Shown here piece by piece: positions 1 to 5,202 of a stretch of 10,510 nucleotides of DNA (its first letter is position 1; each line of letters starts with the position of its first letter). This DNA is from a bacterium (GTDB taxonomy: Bacteria > SZUA-79 > Acidulodesulfobacterales > Acidulodesulfobacteraceae): positions 1 through 10,510 of the forward strand of contig JAJZYC010000040.1 in NCBI GenBank assembly GCA_021806125.1, written 5' to 3'. The notes under the pieces were generated by a model, which saw only the letters and a list, made by a program, of their open reading frames with translations, ran no database searches and was not told the DNA's origin. Made by a program: the position numbers and the translations under genes.

Positions 1-1
1 G

Positions 2-817
2 GTAGAGAACTTTGCCTCTCCAGAACAGCTTTTTTACAATTTAAAAGACGGATATTATGCTTATGTTCCGAAAGGGGCGGATGCAGAAGGGCAGACTTTG
101 CAGAGCAGAAATTCGCTTATTGGACAGTTTACTGAAAAATGGTGTAAAACTCTCTTTGAGCCCGTTGCCGAAAAATTAGGACTATTTGCGGTAAACGGCG
201 TCATTTGCGAGGAAATAGGATTAACGAGAAAATCAAGCGCAGACCTTGCATTTTGCACAACGAATAATAATTTACAGAAATCAGAAAATATAAAATTAAT
301 TTTTGAAATTAAAATGAGCATAATTTCTAATTATATATTTGATAAGCCGGATAAAATAGAATTCATAGGCGACTATAAACGACACAAGGGCAATCCTTCT
401 TTGCTTCGCTCCGATTCTATGTTAAAAGCAACCGGTAAGTCGATTAATATTAGGGTTTCAGGACATGCTTCAACGAAAATTCCCATCGTTATTTTGGGAA
501 ATAGCCCGATTACGGAAAGTTATATTAAAAAAGTAGATTTTTTAAAAACTTCCGGTGTCATTCAAGGTTTTTGGTCGCTTAACCCTCAACCGACAGAAGG
601 AAAATTTATTAAAATAACCCCCAAAAGTGGTTTTCAAACTATTGAAATACCGGAAACTCTTTTTGAGTTGTCAAAACAACTCGTCGAAAGCGATATGAAC
701 TATTTCTCTTCGATGATTTCCAAACGCAATCTCGGGGAATTAATTTCAACTGCAAATAAAGAATCTACAAATATTGCAAAAGCAGAAAAATTTTTAAATT
801 TAATTAAAGATTTATAA
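2..817 (+). CDS. Type II restriction endonuclease, PD-(D/E)XK type, 5' end missing
   Basis: The reading frame is open to the window edge. The codons before the TTG at 98 still read like protein (FYNLKDGYYAYVPKG), so the true start lies outside and 271 C-terminal residues are visible. A plausible PD-(D/E)XK catalytic site is the Asp in SSADLAF (codon 242-244), followed 20 residues later by Glu-Ile-Lys in LIFEIKMS (Glu 305-307, Lys 311-313), with a hydrophobic strand in front as in this fold. The motif is short and degenerate across the superfamily, so the strongest support is context: eight bases downstream lies a DNA methyltransferase on the same strand. I infer that the pair is a type II restriction-modification system in which this protein cleaves unmethylated DNA. 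I do not recognise the specificity. No transmembrane segment or helicase motif is visible. Confidence is good for a nuclease of a restriction system and low for any subfamily. Confidence 0.72.
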   Translation, partial: VENFASPEQLFYNLKDGYYAYVPKGADAEGQTLQSRNSLIGQFTEKWCKTLFEPVAEKLGLFAVNGVICEEIGLTRKSSADLAFCTTNNNLQKSENIKLIFEIKMSIISNYIFDKPDKIEFIGDYKRHKGNPSLLRSDSMLKATGKSINIRVSGHASTKIPIVILGNSPITESYIKKVDFLKTSGVIQGFWSLNPQPTEGKFIKITPKSGFQTIEIPETLFELSKQLVESDMNYFSSMISKRNLGELISTANKESTNIAKAEKFLNLIKDL

Positions 818-825
818 TAAAAAAA

Positions 826-1824
826 ATGAAAATTTTAAATAAACCTTGTGAAGTTAAAGATTTAAATCAAGAGCAAAAAGAGCTTCAGGAAGACCTCGAC
901 TTACTTAGGCAAAGCTCAACCGGTAAAGTAAAAAAAGGGACGGAAACAAGCACTTTTGGAACAAACGGAAGAATTAATCATGATAGCTCCCGTTTTTATA
1001 ATTCCAAGCTTTATTCAACACTTAAAATTAGAGAAATAGAAGACAAAACAGAAAGAAAACTGCCGGAAGAATTAGTTAATAAATTTATCCTCGGTTCCGC
1101 CGAAAATATGCAAGAGTTGTCTGATAATTCTATCCATTTAATGATAACATCTCCTCCATACAACGTTTCAAAGGAATACGATAACGATCTTTCGCTGAAA
1201 GAATATTTGCGGTTATTAGAAAATTCGTTCAGAGAAACTTATAGAGTTCTGGTAAATGGCGGCAGAGCTTGTATTAATGTAGCAAATCTTGGGCGCAAAC
1301 CTTATATTCCGCTTTCCGATTATATTTCGACGACGATGATTAATATAGGTTTTAATATGCGGGGAGAAATAATCTGGAATAAAGCTTCGAGCGCAAGTCC
1401 ATCGACGGCATGGGGAAGCTGGATGAGTTCCGCAAACCCGATTTTAAGGGATATACACGAATATATTCTAGTTTTTTCAAAAGGAGACTATAGTAGAATA
1501 GGCAAGGGCAGGCAAAACACTATTACCAAAGAACAGTTTATGGAATGGACTAAATCTATATGGACAATGAAAGCCGAGAGTGCAAGAAGAATAGGGCATC
1601 CTGCGCCGTTTCCCGAAGAACTGCCGTTTCGTTTAATTCAGCTCTATTCTTTTAAAGACGATATTATTCTCGACCCCTTTATGGGAAGCGGAACGGTTGC
1701 GGCGGCGGCATTAAAATCTGGAAGAAAGTTTGTGGGTTACGATATAAAAGAGGAATATATCAACCTTGCCGAAAAAAGAATTTCACAACTTTTAAATAAA
1801 CAAAATTTATTATTTGCTCCATAA
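826..1824 (+). CDS. Site-specific DNA methyltransferase, beta class, probably N4-cytosine
   Basis: This 332-residue protein transfers a methyl group from S-adenosylmethionine to an exocyclic amino group in DNA. The catalytic motif IV is TSPPYN (residues 108-113). The SAM-binding motif I, DPFMGSGT (283-290), lies near the C-terminus, followed by GYDIKEEY (304-311). Order IV then I is the beta class. SPPY rather than DPPY is typical of N4-cytosine enzymes, though it does not exclude N6-adenine. The segment around 187-220 (SSASPSTAWGSWMSS, then EYILVFSKG) is common in this group. The N-terminal 80 residues are polar and contain FGTNGRINHDSSRFYNSKLY, an N-terminal type that often precedes the catalytic domain. 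The start is an ATG eight bases after the endonuclease stop with no evident Shine-Dalgarno, so coupling to upstream translation is likely. It should protect host DNA from the upstream endonuclease. The gene looks complete. Confidence 0.9.
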   Translation: MKILNKPCEVKDLNQEQKELQEDLDLLRQSSTGKVKKGTETSTFGTNGRINHDSSRFYNSKLYSTLKIREIEDKTERKLPEELVNKFILGSAENMQELSDNSIHLMITSPPYNVSKEYDNDLSLKEYLRLLENSFRETYRVLVNGGRACINVANLGRKPYIPLSDYISTTMINIGFNMRGEIIWNKASSASPSTAWGSWMSSANPILRDIHEYILVFSKGDYSRIGKGRQNTITKEQFMEWTKSIWTMKAESARRIGHPAPFPEELPFRLIQLYSFKDDIILDPFMGSGTVAAAALKSGRKFVGYDIKEEYINLAEKRISQLLNKQNLLFAP

Positions 1825-1851
1825 TTTAAAAATTTGCTTCATAAATATTAT

Positions 1852-1866
1852 TAATTTGACAAATTA
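1852..1866. repeat. Interrupted palindrome overlapping the -35 box
   Basis: TAATTTG (1852-1858), a central A, and CAAATTA (1860-1866) form a perfect 7-bp inverted repeat around one base. It covers the whole -35 box of the promoter at 1856-1885, a position typical of repressor operators. No regulator gene is adjacent, so function is inference. Confidence 0.4.
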
Positions 1867-1885
1867 TAGCTAAGTTTATTAAAAT
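1856..1885 (+). promoter_or_regulatory. Sigma70-like promoter before the exported-protein gene
   Basis: A perfect -35 box TTGACA (1856-1861) is followed after 18 bases by TAAAAT (1880-1885), one mismatch from TATAAT. Transcription would start near 1892, about 50 bases before the ATG at 1944. Background AT-richness makes -10 boxes cheap, but the exact TTGACA in a 119-base gap is good support. Confidence 0.6.
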
Positions 1886-1887
1886 TA

Positions 1888-1899
1888 AGTAAATTTACT
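1888..1899. repeat. 12-bp perfect palindrome at the predicted transcription start
   Basis: AGTAAATTTACT reads the same on both strands. It sits just downstream of the -10 box of the promoter at 1856-1885 and covers the expected transcription start. It could be an operator. In such AT-rich DNA a 12-bp palindrome can also arise by chance. Confidence 0.35.
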
Positions 1900-1943
1900 A
1901 AAAATGTAAAAATTAATTAAATATTATATAGAGGGCGTATAAC

Positions 1944-2705
1944 ATGGCGACCGATAAAAAGAATAAAAGCTTATCAATATTTAAAACATTGTTTCTATTG
2001 GCTTTGGCGGTATTTTTATTTTTTAGTTTCAATCCGCTGTCGGTTAAAAAATCGTTTGCGGACGGAAAAGGCTCCTCTGCCTGCAACGGAGTATATGCTT
2101 CAAATCCGGTAATTTACGCTCTTTACTTAAAGGCAAGAGGTAAAGCCGTCGGCAAAAACGACGTGATTACGTATATAAAAATCGTTAATCCCGCAAAATA
2201 CAAGCACGACAGAAATAACGTTTTTTTGTGGAATAAATTATATTCAAAAGACAGGGCAAGATTGAATAAACTTATAAGTTACGTCAATTCCGTCAAATAT
2301 TTTAAAAATTATATAAAAGCGTCTCTCGGCGGCTATGTAATGAAGAAACAGGGATTCTATCTTCTGTATCATACGAAAAACAGAGTTATAAGCGACGGAA
2401 TGCGAACTAATAGAAATATAGATTTTATAAAATCGAAGAACGGAAACATTTATTATTTCTTTCACAGGCTGACCATAGTTTATAAAAATGCCGGGAAGTT
2501 TAACTTTTTAAACATTCCGCCCGAGAAGGCAGAAAAGTTTATTAACGAAAGGACCGGAACGTTCGGGCATATAAAAAAATCTGTTTTTCTCGAATACGAT
2601 TTTATTCCTTTGAGCGCGAAGCATAACGTTCTAACGGTGGGTGTTTCCTGCGTTAAAGTTTACGGCAGTAAAAGCAAAAGTTTTTTAGTTGGAATTATAA
2701 AATAA
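1944..2705 (+). CDS. Exported protein of unknown function
   Basis: I do not recognise this 253-residue protein. The N-terminus is a textbook Sec signal peptide: a lysine-rich start (residues 4-8), a hydrophobic core of about 13-30, and a probable signal peptidase I site after SFA at residue 39. There is no lipobox. The mature part, about 214 residues, is basic and rich in Lys, Tyr and Asn, with two cysteines (Cys47 and one near 236) that could pair if exported to an oxidising compartment. It has no further membrane segment and ends in a Val/Ile/Tyr-rich stretch that looks like beta strands. The segment DRNNVFLWNKLYSKDRARL suggests a helical middle. A relation to small periplasmic DUF families (DUF4852 came to mind) is only a guess. 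The start is supported by GAGGG at 1931-1935, eight bases before the ATG. It has its own promoter and lies between a restriction system and a thiamine operon without evident link to either. Confidence 0.8.
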   Translation: MATDKKNKSLSIFKTLFLLALAVFLFFSFNPLSVKKSFADGKGSSACNGVYASNPVIYALYLKARGKAVGKNDVITYIKIVNPAKYKHDRNNVFLWNKLYSKDRARLNKLISYVNSVKYFKNYIKASLGGYVMKKQGFYLLYHTKNRVISDGMRTNRNIDFIKSKNGNIYYFFHRLTIVYKNAGKFNFLNIPPEKAEKFINERTGTFGHIKKSVFLEYDFIPLSAKHNVLTVGVSCVKVYGSKSKSFLVGIIK

Positions 2706-2718
2706 TAGGTGATATAAT
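2689..2718 (+). promoter_or_regulatory. Promoter of the thiamine operon
   Basis: TTGGAA (2689-2694) and a perfect TATAAT (2713-2718) are separated by 18 bases. The -35 box lies inside the last codons of the exported-protein gene. The predicted start near 2725 would place the TPP aptamer about 35 bases into the transcript. Confidence 0.5.
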
Positions 2719-2721
2719 AAA

Positions 2722-2745
2722 TATATATATGCCCGCATATATATA
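2722..2745 (+). other. AT-rich hairpin at the 5' end of the thiamine leader
   Basis: Bases 2722-2731 pair perfectly with 2736-2745 (10 bp, alternating A/T closed by a G-C pair) around a CCCG loop. The bases after it are A-rich, not T-rich, so it is not an intrinsic terminator for the upstream plus-strand gene. If transcription starts near 2725 most of it would form a 5'-terminal stem-loop on the riboswitch mRNA. Confidence 0.4.
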
Positions 2746-2760
2746 AAAATAAAAATAATA

Positions 2761-2850
2761 GGGGTGCCGTATATAACTACGGCTGAGAACGGAGCGGTTA
2801 AAGCCCGTAACCCTTTGAACCTGATACGGGTAATGCCGTCGTAGGGAAGC
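2761..2850 (+). ncRNA. TPP (THI-element) riboswitch aptamer
   Basis: This leader RNA binds thiamine pyrophosphate and controls the thiazole genes behind it. The conserved elements appear in order: GGGGTGCC (2761-2768), CTGAGA (2783-2788), ACCC (2810-2813), TTGAACCTGAT (2815-2825), TAATGCC (2831-2837) and GTAGGGAAG (2841-2849). Stem P3 is visible as 2766-2771 pairing with 2778-2783, P2 as GGGG with ACCC, and the P5 stem as ACGG (2826-2829) with CCGT (2836-2839). A facultative extra stem lies between CTGAGA and ACCC: 2789-2792 with 2805-2808, then 2794-2795 with 2803-2804 around one bulged A. Stem P1 is weak: 2754-2759 could pair with 2865-2870 only through A-U pairs. The match to the family consensus is close to complete and I am very sure of the call. 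Confidence 0.96.
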
Positions 2851-2891
2851 AGGATGATCTACCGATTATTTCTTTTCAGGCAGTTTCACTC

Positions 2892-2918
2892 CCTCAAAGG
2901 CTATCCCTTTAGGTTCGA
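2892..2918 (+). promoter_or_regulatory. Candidate expression platform of the TPP riboswitch
   Basis: Bases 2892-2900 and 2906-2913 form an 8-bp hairpin with one bulged C (2895) around the loop CTATC. Overlapping its 3' arm, 2909-2918 can instead pair without gaps to the aptamer core 2815-2824 (10 bp, two of them G-U). The two pairings exclude each other. TCCCT at 2890-2894 can also pair with AGGGA at 2843-2847 in the aptamer. No U-run follows the hairpin, so a classic terminator is not seen. The off-state could act through Rho or through translation start. Confidence 0.45.
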
Positions 2919-2966
2919 CGGATATACTTTATTCATTCATTAGAATAATTACGCGGATATCTTATA

Positions 2967-4094
2967 ATGTTCCATTTATCGAATAAAACGGAATTAGATA
3001 ATATCTTACAAAAAGTTTTGTCTGGAAGGAGGCTCGATGACGCCGGCCTGCTCTTTTTGCTTGAAGAGAAAGACAGCAAAGCGGTTAAGGAAATATTTTC
3101 GGCGGCGGATGCCCTCAACTTTAGGATTAACTCCGGCAACGTATCATACGTCGTAAATAGAAATATCAATTTTACCAATATATGCGGTTTGAATTGCAAA
3201 TTTTGCGGGTATAAAAGGACAAAAAATTCTAAAGACGCATTCTTATTAGGCTACGACAAGATACTCGAAAAGATTTCCGAAGGCAGAAAACTTATCGGAA
3301 TCGACGAAATATGCGTAACAGGCGGGATAAATCCCGAATTAAAATCAAATCCGGATTACTACTTCGGTTTAATTAAAGCCGTAAGAAATAATTTTCCCGA
3401 ATTACATATCCATGCATTTTCGCCGCAGGAAATTTACGAACTTGCCGAAACAACCGGCAAGTCTTACCCCGCCGTTATTGAAAAATTAGTCTATTGCGGG
3501 CTTAATTCCATGCCCGGAACCGCCGCGGAAATTTTAGCCGAAGAAACGAGGCGAAAAATTTGTCCGGAAAAGATAAATACGGCAGTCTGGGTCGAAATTA
3601 TAAAAACGGCGCATATGCTTGGGGTTAAAACTTCGGCTACCGTCCTTTTTGGGCATATAGAATCGAACGAGGACCTGGTTTATCATTTAAGCCTTATAAG
3701 GCAGATTCAGGATGAAACCGGCGGATTTACGGAATTTATAGCTTTGCCGTTCATTTCGGCTAAAACGTCCCTCGGAAAACTGGTTCCTCGGGAGGAAGTT
3801 GCGGACGATAACGGCGTTCTTAAATTTTATGCCGCTTTAAGGCTCTATTTAGACAACTTTAGAAATATCCAGACAAGCTGGCCTAAAATCGGCGTTACCG
3901 CAGCGTTGAAATCCCTCGAATGCGGAGTTAACGATTTCGGCGGAACTTTAATGGAAGAAAATATTACTAAGAGCGCCGGAGGCAAATTCGGCGAATATTT
4001 ATCCGAAGGCGAAATTACTAATTTAATAAAACGGGCGGGTAAAATTCCCGTAAGAAGGGATACGCTGTACAATTATATAAATATAAACGCTTAA
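2967..4094 (+). CDS. cofH: CofH-family radical SAM protein in a thiamine operon
   Basis: This 375-residue radical SAM enzyme carries the [4Fe-4S] motif CxxxCxxC as CGLNCKFC (Cys73, Cys77, Cys80) inside NRNINFTNIC, the signature of the CofH/MqnC/MqnE group. HIHAFSPQEIY (147-157), PGTAAEIL (183-190), GGFTEFIALPF (252-262), NIQTSWPKIG (300-309) and GGTLMEENI (325-333) match CofH rather than MqnE, MqnC or ThiH. CofH makes a radical on tyrosine, splits off the glycine imine and joins the 4-hydroxybenzyl group to 5-amino-6-ribitylaminouracil for deazaflavin (F420) synthesis. No CofG or other F420 gene is present here. Instead it is first in a TPP-riboswitch operon, four bases before thiS and ahead of thiG, the place expected for the dehydroglycine source ThiH. 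I infer a possible ThiH-like role. The length is normal. The ATG lacks a Shine-Dalgarno, and an in-frame stop at 2946 limits upward extension. Confidence 0.88.
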   Translation: MFHLSNKTELDNILQKVLSGRRLDDAGLLFLLEEKDSKAVKEIFSAADALNFRINSGNVSYVVNRNINFTNICGLNCKFCGYKRTKNSKDAFLLGYDKILEKISEGRKLIGIDEICVTGGINPELKSNPDYYFGLIKAVRNNFPELHIHAFSPQEIYELAETTGKSYPAVIEKLVYCGLNSMPGTAAEILAEETRRKICPEKINTAVWVEIIKTAHMLGVKTSATVLFGHIESNEDLVYHLSLIRQIQDETGGFTEFIALPFISAKTSLGKLVPREEVADDNGVLKFYAALRLYLDNFRNIQTSWPKIGVTAALKSLECGVNDFGGTLMEENITKSAGGKFGEYLSEGEITNLIKRAGKIPVRRDTLYNYININA

Positions 4095-4098
4095 ATTT

Positions 4099-4302
4099 AT
4101 GAAAATTGAATTAAACGGAAACGAATATATTATCGCCGCAAACGGCATTACGATACAAAAACTTATAGACGAACTGAAACTTAATATTAAAAGCACAGCC
4201 GTAGCCGTAAATAAGACGATAGTTCCGAAAAACTCTTACGCCGAATTTATTTTAAAAGAAAACGACAAAATAGATATGGTAACTATAGCTCCAGGCGGAT
4301 AG
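4099..4302 (+). CDS. thiS: ThiS, sulfur-carrier protein of thiazole synthesis
   Basis: This small ubiquitin-fold protein of 67 residues ends in Gly-Gly (66-67), the tail that is adenylated and then converted to a thiocarboxylate which delivers sulfur to ThiG. It starts with MKIELNGNEY, and the late stretch NDKIDMVTIAPGG is the usual ThiS ending. Length is typical. It begins four bases after the upstream stop with no Shine-Dalgarno, so its translation probably depends on the preceding gene. The adenylating enzyme (ThiF or MoeB) is not in the window and must be elsewhere. MoaD-type carriers share the fold, but the position before thiG under a TPP riboswitch settles the assignment. Confidence 0.93.
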   Translation: MKIELNGNEYIIAANGITIQKLIDELKLNIKSTAVAVNKTIVPKNSYAEFILKENDKIDMVTIAPGG

Positions 4303-4360
4303 TTATATTAATTGAGTTTGCAGGATTTAGTCATTTATATAACTATAATTAATAATAATG

Positions 4361-4378
4361 TACAATATATACAATATA
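4361..4378. repeat. Two tandem 9-bp copies of TACAATATA before thiG
   Basis: The 99-base gap between thiS and thiG contains two perfect adjacent copies (4361-4369 and 4370-4378). TATAAT strings occur at 4344-4349 and 4375-4380 but neither has a convincing -35 box at the right distance. I see no terminator, so thiG is probably read from the riboswitch promoter, with an internal promoter possible. Confidence 0.4.
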
Positions 4379-4401
4379 ATATATAAATATAAGGAGGGTT
4401 T

Positions 4402-5202
4402 ATGGAAAGCGGTACGGGCATAAAAGAAAACGGCGACGTTCTAAAAATAGGAAAATATACATTCAAATCCAGGCTTCTTATCGGAACCGGAAAATATCCG
4501 GACTTTGAAACTATGAAAGACGCCGCCGATGTTTCCGGCGCCGAAATAATAACTGTTGCCGTCAGAAGGATAGATTTTAACGCCAAAGAAAATCTGCTGT
4601 CCTATATAGACCTCGACAAATATATTCTATTGCCTAATACGGCAGGCTGTTATACGGCAGAAGACGCGGTAAATACTTTAAGGCTTGCAAGAGAATTAGA
4701 CGTTTTCAGAACTGACCTCGTAAAACTTGAAGTAATCGGCGATTCTAAAACTCTTTATCCAGATAATGAAGAATTGTTAAAAGCCGCAAAAATTCTGGTT
4801 AAGGAAGGCTTTACCGTTATGCCGTATATGATGGACGACCCCGTTCTTGCCAAAAAGCTCGAAGACGCCGGTTGCCCGGTAGTTATGCCGCTTGCCTCGC
4901 CGATAGGTTCGGGTCTCGGCATCAGAAATCCTTATAATATAAAAATAATTAAAGAAACCGTATCCGTTCCCGTAATAGTAGATGCCGGAGTAGGAACGGC
5001 CTCCGACGCCTGCAAAACTATGGAGCTCGGCGTTGACGGCATTCTTATAAACACGGCTATAGCCGGAGCCGCTAATCCGGTTAATATGGCGGCCGCAATG
5101 AAAAAAGCCGTAGAAGCGGGCAGGCTTGCATATCTATCGGGACGTATTCCTATGAAACTTTATGCACAAGCTTCTACCCAAATGGAGGGAATCGTATTTT
5201 GA
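4402..5202 (+). CDS. thiG: ThiG, thiazole synthase
   Basis: ThiG condenses 1-deoxy-xylulose 5-phosphate, sulfur from ThiS thiocarboxylate and dehydroglycine into the thiazole phosphate of thiamine. The 266 residues follow the family from end to end: LLIGTGKY (25-32), GAEIITVAVRR (46-56), LLPNTAGCYTAEDAV (76-90), LVKLEVIGD (106-114) with the Schiff-base lysine Lys108, VMPLASPIGSGLGIRNPYNI (161-180), the phosphate-binding IVDAGVGT (192-199), INTAIAGA (216-223) and GRLAYLSGRIP (240-250). A strong site AAGGAGGG (4391-4398) sits close to the ATG. Nothing essential is missing. It follows thiS in the riboswitch operon and its stop codon overlaps the next gene. Dehydroglycine must come from a partner, and no ThiH or ThiO is encoded in this window. 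Confidence 0.97.
   Translation: MESGTGIKENGDVLKIGKYTFKSRLLIGTGKYPDFETMKDAADVSGAEIITVAVRRIDFNAKENLLSYIDLDKYILLPNTAGCYTAEDAVNTLRLARELDVFRTDLVKLEVIGDSKTLYPDNEELLKAAKILVKEGFTVMPYMMDDPVLAKKLEDAGCPVVMPLASPIGSGLGIRNPYNIKIIKETVSVPVIVDAGVGTASDACKTMELGVDGILINTAIAGAANPVNMAAAMKKAVEAGRLAYLSGRIPMKLYAQASTQMEGIVF
5184..5201 (+). promoter_or_regulatory. Ribosome binding site fixing a TTG start that overlaps the thiG stop
   Basis: GGAGGG (5184-5189) lies nine bases before TTG (5199-5201), and the TTGA overlap also contains the thiG stop TGA (5200-5202). This spacing supports TTG as the real start of the pseudouridine synthase gene and suggests translational coupling to thiG. Confidence 0.7.

Noticed and set aside
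98..817. TTG at 98 as the true start of the restriction endonuclease
   Set aside because: The frame stays open to base 2 with protein-like codons, and no ribosome binding site precedes the TTG, so the gene starts outside the window.
2722..2745. AT-rich hairpin as terminator of the exported-protein gene
   Set aside because: The plus strand continues with A-rich sequence instead of a U-run, and the hairpin follows the predicted start of the riboswitch transcript.
3024..3156. Strong SD-like GGAAGGAGG followed by an ATG at 3037 inside the CofH-like gene
   Set aside because: The ATG is out of frame with the gene and opens only a 39-codon frame ending at 3156. The bases encode the SGRR segment of the main protein, so this looks coincidental.
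2967..4094. Calling the radical SAM gene thiH because of the operon
   Set aside because: ThiH carries a different cysteine context (SNYCVNSCVYCGF type) and lacks PGTAAEIL, GGFTEF and GGTLMEE. The sequence is CofH-like, so only the function, not the family, may be ThiH-like.
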